Assembly: GCF_000374165.1 (NCBI RefSeq)
Contig: NZ_KB893739.1
Coordinates: 1 to 64,000, forward strand
Source: Parafrankia elaeagni
Lineage (GTDB): Bacteria; Actinomycetota; Actinomycetes; Frankiales; Frankiaceae
DNA length: 64,000 nucleotides
Direction of reading: 5' to 3'
Position numbers and translations under genes: made by a program. Shown here in pieces: positions 48,933-60,935 of the stretch. Under the pieces are notes generated by a model, which worked only from the letters and a program-made list of their open reading frames with translations, was not told the origin of the DNA and ran no database searches. How positions within the stretch are numbered: the stretch's first letter is position 1; every line of letters begins with the position of its first letter.

Positions 48933-49348
48933 CAGGCACCACCCTCACGGGTCACGAAACGGCACTTCATCGGCAGCTTGTGGATGGCGCGGCGCATCGC
49001 CTCGCGGGCGACGGGCTCGGCCACGCCGGAGAGCTCGAACATGATGCGTCCGGGCTTCACGTTCGCCACCCACCACTCCGGGGAGCCCTTACCGGAACCC
49101 ATTCGGGTCTCAGCGGGCTTCTTGGTGAGCGGACGGTCCGGGTAGATGTTGATCCAGACCTTTCCACCACGCCGGATGTGCCGGGTCATCGCGATACGCG
49201 CCGACTCGATCTGCCGGTTCGTCACGTAGGCCGGCTCCAGGGCCTGGATCGCGTATTCGCCGAAGGCGATCCTGGTGCCGCCCTTGGCAGCGCCCGCCCG
49301 CTTGGGGTGGTGCTGCTTGCGGTGCGCGACCTTCCGGGGAATAAGCAT
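48932..49348 (-). CDS. rplP: 50S ribosomal protein L16
   Basis: Sits near the A-site tRNA elbow, 138 residues. [75 protein letters not shown] and [15 protein letters not shown] are classic. ATG 49348; five bases after rpsC. Confidence 0.98.
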   Translation of the reverse strand: MLIPRKVAHRKQHHPKRAGAAKGGTRIAFGEYAIQALEPAYVTNRQIESARIAMTRHIRRGGKVWINIYPDRPLTKKPAETRMGSGKGSPEWWVANVKPGRIMFELSGVAEPVAREAMRRAIHKLPMKCRFVTREGGA

Positions 49349-49353
49349 GTTTC

Positions 49354-50307
49354 CTAACCCTCCGCCTTCTCCGGCGTGCCCTGGGTCTCGGTGACCGCCG
49401 GGGCCGACGTCGCTTCGGGCGCGGCAGGCGCGGCGGTCTCAGCCGGCGCAGTGCTGGCCGGCGTGGTCTCGGCCGTGGCCTTGTCAGCCGCGGCCTTCTC
49501 CGCACCGCCACCGCCGCCACCGCTACCACCGCGACCGCGCCGGTCGCCGGCACGAGCCGCCGCGCGGCCCGCGTCCGTTCCGCCCTGCGTGGTGCCCGAG
49601 GAACCCGAGCGCGGCCCGCGTCGCGGCCGCTCCCGGCGCTGCTGGCGCAGGAGCGCCTCCTGGGCCTCCCGCTCCGCGCGGCTCTGGACGATGTCGCCCT
49701 TGTAGATCCAGACCTTCACGCCGATACGGCCGAAGTTCGTCCGGGCCTCGTAAAAGCCGTAGTCGATGTCCGCGCGCAGCGTGTGCAGCGGCACCCGGCC
49801 CTCGCGGTAGAACTCGGACCGGCTCATCTCGGCGCCGCCGAGGCGACCCGAGCACTGCACCCGGATGCCCTTGGCGCCGCTCTTCATCGCCGACTGCATG
49901 GCCTTGCGCATCGCGCGGCGAAAGCTGACCCGGCTGGAGAGCTGCTCGGCGACGCCCTGTGCCACAAGCTGCGCGTCGACCTCGGGGTTCTTCACCTCGA
50001 GGATGTTGAGCTGCACCTGCTTGCCGGTGAGCTTCTCGAGGTCACCGCGGATGCGGTCGGCCTCGGCGCCACGCCGGCCGATCACGATGCCCGGGCGGGC
50101 GGTGTGGATGTCCACCCGCAGCCGGCCCTGGGTGCGCTCGATGTCGACCCTGCTGATGCCGGCCCGCTCCATGCCCTTGGACATCATCTTGCGGATCTTG
50201 ACGTCCTCACCGACGTACGCCTTGTACTGCTTGTCGGCGTACCAACGGGAGGTGAACTCCGACGTGATGCCAAGTCGGAACCCGTGCGGGTTTACCTTCT
50301 GCCCCAC
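49354..50307 (-). CDS. rpsC: 30S ribosomal protein S3 with long C-terminal extension
   Basis: mRNA-entry protein. The core (1-210) has [13 protein letters not shown], the KH domain [27 protein letters not shown] (GIVIGRRG loop), [17 protein letters not shown] and [11 protein letters not shown]. At 317 residues it has about 100 extra: an Arg/Gly stretch, GGSGGGGGG, then an Ala/Thr/Pro/Glu-rich disordered tail. GTG 50307 overlaps the rplV stop by one base. Confidence 0.96.
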   Translation of the reverse strand: MGQKVNPHGFRLGITSEFTSRWYADKQYKAYVGEDVKIRKMMSKGMERAGISRVDIERTQGRLRVDIHTARPGIVIGRRGAEADRIRGDLEKLTGKQVQLNILEVKNPEVDAQLVAQGVAEQLSSRVSFRRAMRKAMQSAMKSGAKGIRVQCSGRLGGAEMSRSEFYREGRVPLHTLRADIDYGFYEARTNFGRIGVKVWIYKGDIVQSRAEREAQEALLRQQRRERPRRGPRSGSSGTTQGGTDAGRAAARAGDRRGRGGSGGGGGGAEKAAADKATAETTPASTAPAETAAPAAPEATSAPAVTETQGTPEKAEG

Positions 50308-50729
50308 TACCGGGCCCTCCTAGTCGTCCTGGCGCCGGCGCCCGTCGCGACCGGTTCCCGGCTCTCCACCACGATCGTGATGTGGCTGGTGCGCTTGCGG
50401 ATCCGGTACGCCCGGCCCTGGGCGCGGGGCCGGATGCGCTTGAGCGTGGGTCCCTCGTCGACGAAGGCGGATGCGATCCACAGCGTCGCCGGGTCGAGAT
50501 CGTGGTTGTTCTCGGCGTTCGCCACCGCGCTCGCCACGACCTTGTAGACATCCGTGCTCGCCGCCTGCGGCGCGAACCGCAGGATGTCGAGCGCCTCGCC
50601 GGCAGCCCGGCCACGGACCAGGTCGATGACCCGGCGGGCCTTCGTCGGGGAGGTGTGCACGTACCGGGCGGTCGCCCTGGCGCCGGGCAGGCCGGCGCGG
50701 GTCAGGCCATCGACGAGGTCGTCAGCCAC
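50307..50729 (-). CDS. rplV: 50S ribosomal protein L22
   Basis: Exit-tunnel constriction protein, 140 residues. [52 protein letters not shown] and the beta-hairpin [24 protein letters not shown] are seen. GTG 50729 overlaps rpsS by eight bases. Confidence 0.97.
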   Translation of the reverse strand: MADDLVDGLTRAGLPGARATARYVHTSPTKARRVIDLVRGRAAGEALDILRFAPQAASTDVYKVVASAVANAENNHDLDPATLWIASAFVDEGPTLKRIRPRAQGRAYRIRKRTSHITIVVESREPVATGAGARTTRRAR

Positions 50730-51003
50730 GGCGTGACCTCCGGTCCTCCTTGACGTGCCCGCGGAAGGTGCGCGTGGGCGCGAACTCGCCGAGCTTGTGC
50801 CCGACCATTCCCTCGGTGATGAACACGGGGACGTGCTTGCGCCCGTCGTGCACCGCGATGGTGTGACCCAGCATGTCGGGGATCACGGTCGAACGACGCG
50901 ACCAGGTCCGGATGACGTGCTTGGTGCCCTTCTCGTTCTGAACGTCCACCTTCTTGAGCAGGTGGTCGTCGACGAACGGGCCCTTCTTAAGACTGCGTGG
51001 CAT
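50722..51003 (-). CDS. rpsS: 30S ribosomal protein S19
   Basis: Head protein contacting the 50S subunit, 93 residues. [69 protein letters not shown] includes the S19 signature ([13 protein letters not shown]). ATG 51003; 75 bases after rplB. Confidence 0.97.
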   Translation of the reverse strand: MPRSLKKGPFVDDHLLKKVDVQNEKGTKHVIRTWSRRSTVIPDMLGHTIAVHDGRKHVPVFITEGMVGHKLGEFAPTRTFRGHVKEDRRSRRG

Positions 51004-51078
51004 GGCTGTGTCTCCTCCTTCCTGCTCAGTGGTGGGGGTGGGTCAGGGTGACCGATGACCGGGCGAACAGAGCCATTG

Positions 51079-51912
51079 CTACCGCCGCCTGTTCTGCTTG
51101 CGACGCCGGACGATCAGCGCGTCGCTCGACTTCTTGGTGCGCCGGGTCCGGCCCTCGGGGCGGCCCTTCGGGTTGACCGGGTGGCGGCCACCGGAGGTCT
51201 TGCCCTCACCACCACCGTGCGGGTGGTCGACCGGGTTCATCGCGACACCGCGGACGGTGGGACGACGGCCCTTCCAGCGCATCCGGCCGGCCTTGCCCCA
51301 GTTGATGTTGCTCTGCTCGGCGTTGCCGACCTCGCCGACGGTGGCGCGGCAGCGCACGTCGACGTTACGGATCTCGCCGGAGGGCATCCGGAGCTGCGCG
51401 TACGGGCCGTCCTTGGCGACGAGCTGCACACTGGTGCCGGCGCTGCGAGCGATCTTGGCGCCGCCGCCGGGACGCAGCTCGATGGCATGGACCACGGTGC
51501 CGGTCGGGATGTTGCGCAGCGGCAGGGCGTTGCCCGGCTTGATGTCCGCGCCGACGCCCGAGCTGACCATGTCGCCCTGGCGCAGCTTCACCGGGGCGAG
51601 GATGTAGCGCTTCTCGCCGTCGAGGTAGTGCAGCAGAGCGATCCGCGCGGTGCGGTTCGGGTCGTACTCGATGTGCGCGACCTTGGCCGGCACACCGTCC
51701 TTGTCCCGCCGGAAGTCGATGATCCGGTAGGCGCGCTTGTGACCGCCGCCCTGGTGCCGGGTCGTGATCCGCCCGTGGACGTTGCGGCCGCCCTTGGAGT
51801 GCAGCGGGCGGACGAGCGACTTCTCCGGGTGATCACGGGTGATCTCGACGAAGTCCGCGACGCTCGACCCACGACGCCCCGGCGTCGTCGGCTTGTACCT
51901 GCGAATACCCAT
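51079..51912 (-). CDS. rplB: 50S ribosomal protein L2
   Basis: Core protein near the peptidyl-transferase centre, 277 residues. [62 protein letters not shown], and the conserved [24 protein letters not shown] loop are present. ATG 51912; 58 bases after rplW. Confidence 0.98.
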   Translation of the reverse strand: MGIRRYKPTTPGRRGSSVADFVEITRDHPEKSLVRPLHSKGGRNVHGRITTRHQGGGHKRAYRIIDFRRDKDGVPAKVAHIEYDPNRTARIALLHYLDGEKRYILAPVKLRQGDMVSSGVGADIKPGNALPLRNIPTGTVVHAIELRPGGGAKIARSAGTSVQLVAKDGPYAQLRMPSGEIRNVDVRCRATVGEVGNAEQSNINWGKAGRMRWKGRRPTVRGVAMNPVDHPHGGGEGKTSGGRHPVNPKGRPEGRTRRTKKSSDALIVRRRKQNRRR

Positions 51913-51970
51913 GTTCTACTTCCGATCCGACGCCGGGCCGAGCGGCACCCGGGTACGCCCCACGCGGGTG

Positions 51971-52267
51971 TCAGGCACCGGGGCCTCCGAAGATCTCAAT
52001 GCTGTCACCGGGCGCGAGGCTGACGAGCGCCCGCTTGGTGGCCGAGCGGTGTCCCCAGCCGTGCTTGGTCCGCTTGCGCTTGCCCGCCCGGTTGATCGTG
52101 TTGACCCGGGTGACCCGCACGTTGAAGATCTTCTGCACGGCGAGCTTGATCTGGGTCTTGTTCGCGTCGGGGCGAACGATGAACGTGTAGACGTTCTCGT
52201 CGAGCAGGCCGTAGCTCTTCTCGGAGACGACCGGCCGGAGAATGATGTCTCGCGGGTCGGGGATCAC
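51971..52267 (-). CDS. rplW: 50S ribosomal protein L23
   Basis: Exit-site protein that docks trigger factor and SRP, 98 residues. [57 protein letters not shown] holds the family core; key parts are PVVSEKS and VNTIN. GTG 52267 overlaps the rplD stop by four bases. Confidence 0.97.
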   Translation of the reverse strand: MIPDPRDIILRPVVSEKSYGLLDENVYTFIVRPDANKTQIKLAVQKIFNVRVTRVNTINRAGKRKRTKHGWGHRSATKRALVSLAPGDSIEIFGGPGA

Positions 52268-52995
52268 TTGTCCTCCTCCTCGCTGGCCGAGGTGCCAGCC
52301 GAGGCCGCCGGACGTGAGCCGCGGCCGAGGAACGCGGTGAGCGCGCCCTCGGTGAAGACCACGTCGTCACTCACCAGCACGTCATAGGTGTTGAGCTGGC
52401 CCGGGTCGAGCAGGTGGACCTCGGCCACGTTGCGCAGGCTGAGCCAGGTCAGCTCGTCCGAGCGGGAGGCCACGACCAGGACACGGCGCGCGTCGACCAG
52501 GCTGGTCAGCGCGGCCACCGCCGACTTCGTCGACGGGGCGTCCCCGGCGACCAGCGACGAGACCACGTGCACCCGGTTGTTGCGGGCCCGGTCCGACAGG
52601 GCCCCGCGCAGCGCGGCGGCCTTCATCTTCTTGGGTGTCCGCTGGTCGTAGTTGCGCGGCGTCGGGCCGTGGACGATGCCACCGCCGGTGAACTGCGGCG
52701 CGCGCAGCGAGCCCTGCCGAGCCCGGCCGGTGCCCTTCTGGCGGTAGGGCTTGCGCCCACCGCCGCGGACCTCGCCACGGGTCTTCGTCGAGTGCGTGCC
52801 CTGCCGGGCCGCGGCGAGCTGCGCCACGACCACCTGGTGGATCAGCGGCACGTTCACCGGCACGTCGAACACCGCGCCGGGCAGCTCGACGCTGCCTGCG
52901 TCGCCGCCCGCGGGGGCGTGCACCGGGACCGTGCGGTCCGTGGGCGCATCCGCCTCGGCGGGGGCTTCCTTCGTCATCGATGCCGTCGGGCTCAT
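52264..52995 (-). CDS. rplD: 50S ribosomal protein L4
   Basis: Exit-tunnel protein, 243 residues with a roughly 35-residue variable head. [45 protein letters not shown] is the extended tunnel loop ([15 protein letters not shown]); [14 protein letters not shown] follows. An acidic end carries EEEDK. ATG 52995 overlaps the rplC stop by four bases. Confidence 0.97.
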   Translation of the reverse strand: MSPTASMTKEAPAEADAPTDRTVPVHAPAGGDAGSVELPGAVFDVPVNVPLIHQVVVAQLAAARQGTHSTKTRGEVRGGGRKPYRQKGTGRARQGSLRAPQFTGGGIVHGPTPRNYDQRTPKKMKAAALRGALSDRARNNRVHVVSSLVAGDAPSTKSAVAALTSLVDARRVLVVASRSDELTWLSLRNVAEVHLLDPGQLNTYDVLVSDDVVFTEGALTAFLGRGSRPAASAGTSASEEEDK

Positions 52996-53705
52996 GCCGA
53001 GGCCTCCTCACCGGTGCCGGCGGCCGCGGTGGCCGCGACCGGAGCGGCCGGCTCCGGAGCGGGGCGCTTGGCCGCGCTGCGAACGAAGACCAGACCGCCG
53101 TCGGGGCCGGGAATCGCGCCCTTGATCAGCAGGAAGCCGCGCTCGGTGTCGACGGCGTGGATGGTCAGCCCGGCCACGGTCACGCGGTCGTGCCCCATCC
53201 GGCCGGCCATCCGCAGGCCCTTGAAGACCCGTCCCGGAGTGGCGCAGCCGCCGACGGAACCCGGGGAGCGGTGCTTGCGCTCGACGCCGTGACCGGCGCC
53301 CAGGCCCTTGAAGCCGTGCCGCTTCATGACGCCGGCGAAGCCCTTGCCCTTGGAGGTACCGGTGACGTCGACCACCTGGCCGGCGTCGAACACCTCACCG
53401 GTCAACTGCTGGCCGGGGCGGTAGTTACCGGCGTCGGCGGTACGCAGCTCCACCAGATGCCGCCGGGGAGTGACACCCGAGGTCTCGAAGTGGCCACGCA
53501 GCGGCTTGTTGATCCGCCGCGGGTCGATCTCGCCGTAGCCGAGCTGGACGGCCGAATAGCCGTCGGAGTCGGGTGTCTTGACCTGGGTCACGACGTTGGG
53601 GCCGGCCTGAATGACGGTGACCGGCACGACGCGGTTGTTCGCGTCCCATACCTGGGTCATCCCGAGCTTGGTGCCCAGGAGCCCTCTGTAGTTGCGGTTG
53701 AGCAT
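52992..53705 (-). CDS. rplC: 50S ribosomal protein L3
   Basis: Large-subunit assembly protein, 237 residues. [58 protein letters not shown] (contains the invariant KGKGFAG) and [13 protein letters not shown] are present. The last 30 residues are Ala/Pro-rich. ATG 53705; 18 bases after rpsJ. Confidence 0.97.
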   Translation of the reverse strand: MLNRNYRGLLGTKLGMTQVWDANNRVVPVTVIQAGPNVVTQVKTPDSDGYSAVQLGYGEIDPRRINKPLRGHFETSGVTPRRHLVELRTADAGNYRPGQQLTGEVFDAGQVVDVTGTSKGKGFAGVMKRHGFKGLGAGHGVERKHRSPGSVGGCATPGRVFKGLRMAGRMGHDRVTVAGLTIHAVDTERGFLLIKGAIPGPDGGLVFVRSAAKRPAPEPAAPVAATAAAGTGEEASA

Positions 53706-53723
53706 GACTGGCGCCGGCCCCTC

Positions 53724-54032
53724 TTACAGCTTGATCTCGATGTCCACGCCGGCGGGCAGGTCGAGGCGCATCAGCGAGTCGACCGTCTTCGGCGTCGGGT
53801 CAAGAATGTCGATCAGCCGCTTGTGCGTCCGCATCTCGAAGTGCTCGCGGCTGTCCTTGTACTTGTGCGGCGACCGGATGACGCAGTAGACGTTCTTCTC
53901 CGTCGGCAGCGGCACCGGACCCGCGACCTGCGCACCGGTACGCGTCACGGTCTCGACGATCTTCCGCGCCGAGCTGTCGATGACCTCGTGGTCATAGGCC
54001 TTGAGCCGGATGCGGATCTTCTGTGCCGCCAT
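53724..54032 (-). CDS. rpsJ: 30S ribosomal protein S10
   Basis: Head protein also used in NusB-dependent antitermination, 102 residues. [43 protein letters not shown] and the C-terminal [24 protein letters not shown] match the family; LKAYDH and [13 protein letters not shown] are signatures. ATG 54032. First gene of the S10 cluster. Confidence 0.98.
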   Translation of the reverse strand: MAAQKIRIRLKAYDHEVIDSSARKIVETVTRTGAQVAGPVPLPTEKNVYCVIRSPHKYKDSREHFEMRTHKRLIDILDPTPKTVDSLMRLDLPAGVDIEIKL

Positions 54033-54072
54033 GGTGGGCTTCGCCTGTCCTGTCTGTCTCGTCCGGCCGGTA

Positions 54073-54102
54073 TTACTACCGGGTCCCCGTCGACCTCTCC
54101 AA
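54073..54102 (-). promoter_or_regulatory. Candidate S10 operon promoter
   Basis: On the minus strand TTGGAG (54097-54102), 18 bases, TAGTAA (54073-54078), about 40 bases before rpsJ. The -10 lies in a small dyad CCGGTA/TACCGG (54067-54082). The rest of 54103-54239 shows no gene. Confidence 0.5.
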
Positions 54103-54239
54103 GCTCCGCGGCGCGGGTCGCCGCCATGAGGACGGGCGACCCGGCGGGGCCGGGTTCGTGCCGGGTGTACCGCCTTGTCTGACGCCCGTCGGCACGCACA
54201 TCGCGAGCCCCCGGGCAGCTACCTGCTCCACTCCCGGTC

Positions 54240-54276
54240 GCACGCCGGCCGGGACGCACCAGGCGCCCCGGCGTGC
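54240..54276 (-). terminator. Second hairpin downstream of tuf
   Basis: Nine-base arms GCACGCCGG and CCGGCGTGC with a 19-base loop, beyond the first tuf hairpin. May act as a backup stop. Confidence 0.5.
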
Positions 54277-54291
54277 CGCCGGGCAGCAACA

Positions 54292-54327
54292 GCGGGCGGC
54301 GGGCCCTGTGAGGCACCCGCCGCCCGC
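54292..54327 (-). terminator. Terminator of the rpsL-tuf operon
   Basis: 12-bp perfect stem GCGGGCGGCGGG/CCCGCCGCCCGC, 12-base loop, five bases after the tuf stop. Confidence 0.85.
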
Positions 54328-54332
54328 GGCTA

Positions 54333-55526
<1,194 letters not shown>

Positions 55527-55627
55527 TGGTGTCCCTCCAAGGACGGGTGGTGTCGTGCTTGTGTCGTGGTCACTGGGCCGGCGCTGTCGTCAGTGGTGCC
55601 GGCACCCCGGCCCGCTGGGAGACCTGA

Positions 55628-57724
55628 CTACTCGCCTCGCGCCTTCGCGATGATCTCCTTGGCGACGTTCTGCGGAACCTCGGCGTAGGAGTCGAACTGC
55701 ATCGAGTAACTCGCCCGACCGGAGGTCTTCGACCGCAGGTCACCGACGTACCCGAACATCTCCGACAGCGGCACCAGGGCCCTGATGATGCGGGAACCGC
55801 CCCGTTCGTCCATCGCCTGGATCTGCCCGCGACGCGAGTTCAGGTCGCCGATCACGTCACCCATGTGGTCCTCGGGCGTCGTGACCTCGACCGACATCAA
55901 CGGCTCGAGAATGACCGGGTCGGCCTTCCGCGCGGCCTCCTTGAACGCCATCGAACCGGCGATCTTGAAGGCGAGCTCGGAGGAGTCCACGTCGTGGAAC
56001 TGGCCGTCCCGCAGGGTGACCTTGACGTCCACCAGCTGGTACCCGGCCAGGACACCGAACTCCATGGCCTCCTGGCAGCCGGCGTCCACCGAGGGGATGA
56101 ACTCCTTGGGGATGCGCCCGCCCGTGACCTTGTTCTGGAACTCGTAGCCGCCGCCGTCGCCGCCGGAGGGCTCGAGGTCGATGATCACGCGAGCGTACTG
56201 GCCGGAGCCACCCGTCTGCTTCTTGTGGGTGTAGTCGACCTTCTCCACCTTGCGGCGGATGGTCTCGCGGTAGGCCACCTGCGGCTTGCCGACGTTCGCC
56301 TCGACGCCGTACTCACGGCGCATCCGGTCGACGAAGACCTCGAGGTGCAGCTCACCCATACCGGCGATGACCGTCTGACCGGTCTCCTCGTCGGTGCGGA
56401 CCTGGAAGGTCGGGTCCTCTTCGGTGAGCCGCTGGATCGCGGTGCCCAGCTTCTGCTGGTCAGCCTTGGTCTTCGGCTCGATGGCGACGTCGATCACCGG
56501 AGCGGGGAAGATCATCGACTCGAGGATGACCGGCGAGGCCGGGTCGCAGAGCGTGTCACCGGTCGTGGTGTTCTTCAGACCCACCACGGCGACGATCTGG
56601 CCCGCTCCCACGCCTTCCCGGTCCTCCCGGTGGTTGGCGTGCATCTGCAGGATGCGGCCGATCCGCTCCTTGCGGTCCTTGGTGGAGTTGAGCACCGCGG
56701 TACCGCTTGTGATCTTGCCGGAGTACACCCGGATGTAGGTCAGCTTGCCGACGTACGGGTCCGACATGATCTTGAAGGCCAGTGCGGAGAACGGCGCGTC
56801 CTCCTCAGCCTCGCGGATGACCTCGGTCTCCTCGTTGCCGACCGCGTGGCCGGTGACCGCGCCGATGTCGGTCGGCGAGGGGAGGAAGTCGACCACCGCG
56901 TCGAGCATGGGCTGGACGCCCTTGTTCTTGAAAGCCGAGCCGCAGAGCACCGGGTTGACCTTGCTGGCCACCGTGGCCCGCCGCAGCGCCGCCATGAGCT
57001 GCTCCTCGGTGGGCTCCACGCCCTCCAGGTACAGCTCCATGAGGTCGTCGTCGTTCTCGGCGACGGTCTCGACCAGCTTCTCCCGCCATTCCTGCGCGGC
57101 CTCGGCGTGGTCCTCAGGGATGTCGACCGTCTCGTAGGAGGCGCCCTTGTCCTCGGTGTGCCAGAGCAGGCCCTTCATGCGGATCAGATCGATCACGCCA
57201 CGGAAGTCGGCCTCGACACCCCAGGGGAGCTGGATGACGGCGGGCGTCGCGTCCAGCCGGTCGACCATCATGTCGACGCAGCGGTGGAACTCGGCGCCGA
57301 CCCGGTCCATCTTGTTGACGAACGCGATCCGCGGGACGTCGTAGCGGTCGGCCTGCTTCCACACCGTCTCGCTCTGCGGCTCGACACCGGCGACGGCGTC
57401 GAACACCGCGACCGCGCCGTCGAGGACGCGCAGCGAGCGCTCCACCTCGACGGTGAAGTCGACGTGGCCCGGAGTGTCGATGATGTTGATGGTGTGATCG
57501 CGCCAGGAACAGGTGGTGGCGGCGGAGGTGATGGTGATCCCCCGCTCCTGCTCCTGCTCCATCCAGTCCATCGTGGCGCCGCCCTCGTGGACTTCACCGA
57601 TCTTGTAGTTCACACCGGTGTAGAAGAGGATGCGCTCGGTGGTGGTGGTCTTGCCCGCGTCGATGTGGGCCATGATCCCGATGTTGCGGGTCGAGGCCAG
57701 GGCGGAACGTACGTCAGCAGCCAT
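55628..57724 (-). CDS. fusA: Elongation factor G
   Basis: Translocation GTPase, 698 residues. G1 [12 protein letters not shown] (19-30), [13 protein letters not shown]3 DTPGHVDF, G4 NKMDRVGA, then domain IV with [16 protein letters not shown] and domain V with [26 protein letters not shown] 57724, six bases after rpsG. Full length, no duplication in the window. Confidence 0.98.
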   Translation of the reverse strand: MAADVRSALASTRNIGIMAHIDAGKTTTTERILFYTGVNYKIGEVHEGGATMDWMEQEQERGITITSAATTCSWRDHTINIIDTPGHVDFTVEVERSLRVLDGAVAVFDAVAGVEPQSETVWKQADRYDVPRIAFVNKMDRVGAEFHRCVDMMVDRLDATPAVIQLPWGVEADFRGVIDLIRMKGLLWHTEDKGASYETVDIPEDHAEAAQEWREKLVETVAENDDDLMELYLEGVEPTEEQLMAALRRATVASKVNPVLCGSAFKNKGVQPMLDAVVDFLPSPTDIGAVTGHAVGNEETEVIREAEEDAPFSALAFKIMSDPYVGKLTYIRVYSGKITSGTAVLNSTKDRKERIGRILQMHANHREDREGVGAGQIVAVVGLKNTTTGDTLCDPASPVILESMIFPAPVIDVAIEPKTKADQQKLGTAIQRLTEEDPTFQVRTDEETGQTVIAGMGELHLEVFVDRMRREYGVEANVGKPQVAYRETIRRKVEKVDYTHKKQTGGSGQYARVIIDLEPSGGDGGGYEFQNKVTGGRIPKEFIPSVDAGCQEAMEFGVLAGYQLVDVKVTLRDGQFHDVDSSELAFKIAGSMAFKEAARKADPVILEPLMSVEVTTPEDHMGDVIGDLNSRRGQIQAMDERGGSRIIRALVPLSEMFGYVGDLRSKTSGRASYSMQFDSYAEVPQNVAKEIIAKARGE

Positions 57725-57730
57725 GATGAG

Positions 57731-58200
57731 TTACCAGCGGTAGTGGGCGAAGGCCTTGTTGGACTCCGCCATCTTGTGGGTGTCCTCCCGGCGCTTCACG
57801 CTCGCGCCGAGGCCGTTGCTCGCATCGATCAGCTCGTTCATCAGGCGCTCCGTCATCGTCTTCTCACGACGACCGCGGGAGTACCCGACGATCCAGCGCA
57901 GCGCCAGCGTCGTGCTGCGGCCCGCGCGGACCTCGACCGGCACCTGGTAGGTGGCACCACCGACACGGCGGGGACGCACCTCGAGGGTCGGCTTGACGTT
58001 GTCCAACGCACGCTTGAGCGTGACGACCGGGTCGTTGCCGGTCTTGTTCTTGGCGCCCTCGAGCGCGCCGTACACGATGCGCTCCGCCACCGACTTCTTG
58101 CCGCTCAGCAGCACCTTGTTGACCAGAGCGGTCACCAGCGGCGAGCCGTAGACCGGGTCGACGACGACGGCGTGCTTGGGTGCTGGCCCCTTGCGCGGCA

Positions 58201-58201
<1 letters not shown>
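57731..58201 (-). CDS. rpsG: 30S ribosomal protein S7
   Basis: Head assembly protein at the E site, 156 residues. [48 protein letters not shown] and [27 protein letters not shown] are family features; the first contains the S7 signature region. ATG 58201 shares one base with the rpsL stop. Confidence 0.97.
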
Positions 58202-58575
<374 letters not shown>

Positions 58576-59227
58576 CGCCGCTCCCGTTCCTTCGTGCCTC
58601 GTCGTACTCCTCGGCAGCCATCCCGGATGGCCGGCCTGTCTGCCTGCTGTGTCGCGGTGCGGCCCCACCGGTCGGCACGGAACGGGCGCCGGAGCGCTCC
58701 CTTCCGACCCACGCGGTCGGGCGTGTCGCGCCCTTCAGGACTGCTCGAAAGATCCGAACCGTCCCGGTAAGGAGCGCGCCCACCCGACCATCAGCCGGCT
58801 CGAACCTGACAGTCACCGACGGCAGCCTGGGTGCCTGACCTGAAAGGCCGACTCCCGGCGCCACGGCGCCACATCTAGGCGCAGGACACACGCCAGAGCC
58901 ACGTGGGCTCCAGCCACAGGTGCCAACATTACTCCACGCCCGCGTCAAGTGTCGAACGGGGTATCACCCGACGACCACGACACCCCGCGCTCGGCAACAG
59001 ACGGCCTGCCTGCGCCTTCCCACCGAGCTGCGCGACCGGCGCCCACTCGGCGTGCCGCAGGCGTGCTGCCGGCGTGTTTCCGCCGTGCTGCCCATGAGCG
59101 ACGCCGGCTGGTAGCACCGGACGCCCTTCGCGCCGAACGCCCGCGAACCGCCCCGGCAGCCACGTACGCCCGGGTGCAGCGGGTTTCGAGGGTCCCGTCG
59201 AGCCCGGTACCGATGATGGAGAAGAAT
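58576..59227. other. Region between rpsL and the divergent glycosylase gene
   Basis: 652 bases. If the promoter at 58926-58955 is right, the first 345 bases are an rpsL leader. The plus-strand frame that enters from 58949 belongs to the glycosylase gene frame but its first part lacks family similarity, so I treat it as non-coding. Confidence 0.45.
58926..58955 (-). promoter_or_regulatory. Candidate rpsL operon promoter
   Basis: On the minus strand TCGACA (58950-58955), 18 bases, TAATGT (58926-58931). A TTGACG also lies within the spacer. The transcript would carry a leader of about 345 bases. Confidence 0.55.
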
Positions 59228-59935
59228 GTGTCCGTGTCCAGTTCCCTGCGGCCGTCCCCGCCGGCGACTGCCCGGCCGGCGGTCGCGACCCGGGCCGGCT
59301 CCGACCTTCGCGATGGACGCGGCCGCCCGACCCGGCCCGGCCGCGCGGAACTGCTGGCCGCCTACGGCACGACCGTCCCCGATCTGGTCGGGTCCGAGAC
59401 CCGGCTGCTGCTGTGTGGTATCAACCCGTCCCTGGAGTCCGGGGCGACCGGATTCCACTTCGGGACACCGAGCAACCGTCTCTGGCCGGTCCTGCACCTG
59501 GCCGGGTTCACCTCCCGCCGGCTGCACCCCTCGGAGACCGACGAGCTGCGGGCCCGCGGCATCGGGATCACCAACCTGGTGCGCCGGGCCACCGCGCGGG
59601 CGGACGAGATCGACGACGACGAGGTGCGCGCGGGCGTCCCGGTGCTCACCGCGCTGGTCGAGCGGATCCGGCCCGACTGGGTCGCGTTCCTGGGCCTCGC
59701 CGCCTACCGGATCGGCTTCGGTCGCAGGACGGCGAAGGTGGGCCGACAGCCGGAGCGCCTCGGACCGGCCGGCGTCTGGCTGCTACCCAACCCCAGCGGC
59801 CTCAACGCCCACTATCAGCTCCCCGACCTGGTGAGGGTCTACGGCGAGCTCCACGAGGCGGCGTACGGACCGGGCACCCGGTCACCGTCCGGCGGAACAG
59901 GGTCTGGCGTCTCGGGGCCTCCAGAGGCCATCTGA
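59228..59935 (+). CDS. mug: Mismatch-specific uracil-DNA glycosylase family protein
   Basis: Removes uracil (or thymine) from G-mismatched DNA in this family. 235 residues from GTG 59228, which has GGAG six bases before; the frame continues upstream without similarity. Catalytic-loop motif LLLCGINPSLESG with the Asn of GINPS, GFHFGTPSNRLWPVLHLAG, GITNLVRRATARADEI, and the second loop LLPNPSGLNAHY are all present. The C-terminal 35 residues are variable. It is alone in orientation between rpsL and the toxin-antitoxin pair. Confidence 0.9.
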   Translation: MSVSSSLRPSPPATARPAVATRAGSDLRDGRGRPTRPGRAELLAAYGTTVPDLVGSETRLLLCGINPSLESGATGFHFGTPSNRLWPVLHLAGFTSRRLHPSETDELRARGIGITNLVRRATARADEIDDDEVRAGVPVLTALVERIRPDWVAFLGLAAYRIGFGRRTAKVGRQPERLGPAGVWLLPNPSGLNAHYQLPDLVRVYGELHEAAYGPGTRSPSGGTGSGVSGPPEAI

Positions 59936-60027
59936 AGGACCATCGCCACCCCTCCTGCCACCCGCCCCAGGGGCGCGGCGCCCGATCCCGGGCTGCGCGA
60001 CGCCCGATCGCGGGCTGACCGGCACGG

Positions 60028-60465
60028 TCAGGACCTGTCTCGGCCACCGGGGCTGGCGAGAGGCTCGACGGCGACGGTCGGATAGGGACCCGCGAGCCGG
60101 GCCAGATCGGCCGGGTCGCCGGTGAGGATCACCCCGCCGCCGCCCTCCACCGCCACGGCCACCGCGTGGGCGTCGGCGAGATACCGGGAGCCGAGGCCGG
60201 CCTGGGCGAGCACCGCGCCGGCAAGCCGGGCCATCGACCGGTCGGTGTCCCGCAGGCTCAGCGCGTCGGCATCCCGGGCCAGCAGGGCGTCCACGGCGGC
60301 GCCGCGGCCCGCGCCGCGGTAGAGCTCGGCCAGCACGATGGTGGGCACCACGACGTCGCGCTGCAGCCGGATGGCGGCCCGCATCGAGTTACGAACCTGG
60401 CCACGGCTGTGATGGTCACGGTGGAGCAGTGCGTTGACCGCCTCCGCGTCCAGCACGAGCCTCAC
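60028..60465 (-). CDS. PIN-domain toxin, VapC type
   Basis: Predicted metal-dependent ribonuclease of 145 residues. The acidic PIN residues are Asp6 (RLVLDAEAVNALL), Glu47 (VPTIVLAELYRG), Asp98 (YLADAHAVAVA) and Asp117 (ILTGDPADLARLA). GTG 60465 overlaps the stop of the antitoxin gene by four bases, the usual antitoxin-first order. The RNA target cannot be told from sequence; VapC toxins often cut tRNA or rRNA. Confidence 0.88.
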   Translation of the reverse strand: MRLVLDAEAVNALLHRDHHSRGQVRNSMRAAIRLQRDVVVPTIVLAELYRGAGRGAAVDALLARDADALSLRDTDRSMARLAGAVLAQAGLGSRYLADAHAVAVAVEGGGGVILTGDPADLARLAGPYPTVAVEPLASPGGRDRS

Positions 60466-60761
60466 GCCGAAGGCCCGCCGAGCAGGCGCATGTACCGCTC
60501 GGTCTCCTCCTCGTCCGCGGCCGGGTCGCGCCCGGGAGCCTCGGCGTCGAGACGGTCGACGAGCGCCTCGAGGGCCCGCTGACGCCGGCGACGGTCGAGC
60601 TCGCCGCGCAGGGCGAGGTTCACCTGGGCGGAGAGGTTCTCCCCCGCGGCTTCCAGCTCGGCGACCAGGTCGGCGTCCAGCGTGATCGACACCTTGCGCT
60701 TCGCCGGCAAACCGGAGCCGCCTGGCGGGAGCCTGCCCACCGTCATCACCGCCAGAGTCAT
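60462..60761 (-). CDS. Ribbon-helix-helix antitoxin, VapB/CopG-like
   Basis: 99-residue partner of the PIN toxin. The DNA-binding ribbon KRKVSITLDADLVAELEAAG and helices (LSAQVNLALRGELDRRRR) lie at about residues 21-60; the acidic C-terminus (DPAADEEETERYM) probably wraps the toxin. ATG 60761 lies six bases after a TAGGAT -10 box, so the message is probably leaderless. Internal ATG codons are possible starts. Tandem repeats overlapping the promoter suggest autorepression. Confidence 0.85.
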   Translation of the reverse strand: MTLAVMTVGRLPPGGSGLPAKRKVSITLDADLVAELEAAGENLSAQVNLALRGELDRRRRQRALEALVDRLDAEAPGRDPAADEEETERYMRLLGGPSA

Positions 60762-60767
60762 GGATCA

Positions 60768-60793
60768 ATCCTACTGTGATCCTACTGTGATCC
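60768..60793 (-). promoter_or_regulatory. Tandem 11-bp operator/promoter of the toxin-antitoxin pair
   Basis: Two exact copies of ATCCTACTGTG (60768-60778, 60779-60789) and the start of a third. Read on the minus strand each copy contains TAGGAT; the inner one is spaced to start transcription at the antitoxin ATG. One helical turn per repeat suits cooperative binding of a ribbon-helix-helix protein. Confidence 0.7.
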
Positions 60794-60828
60794 CACCGGC
60801 CGATCACTCCCCCTTCCCGGCAACGCGA

Positions 60829-60869
60829 ACGGCCCGGTGTGTCCGCATGCGGCGGACACACCGGGCCGT
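60829..60869 (-). terminator. rpoC terminator
   Basis: 18-bp perfect stem (ACGGCCCGGTGTGTCCGC and complement) with a five-base loop, 67 bases beyond the rpoC stop and before the antitoxin promoter. It separates rpoC from the toxin-antitoxin pair. Confidence 0.88.
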
Positions 60870-60935
60870 GGCGAGATCAGACCAACCAGGACTGTCGCGC
60901 CGGGTGGGTCGGTCGACCCACCCGGCGCGGCCGGG

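Noticed and set aside
54033-54332. tRNA gene near tuf
   Set aside because: The inverted repeats are terminator-like; no cloverleaf with T-loop and CCA-compatible acceptor stem was found.
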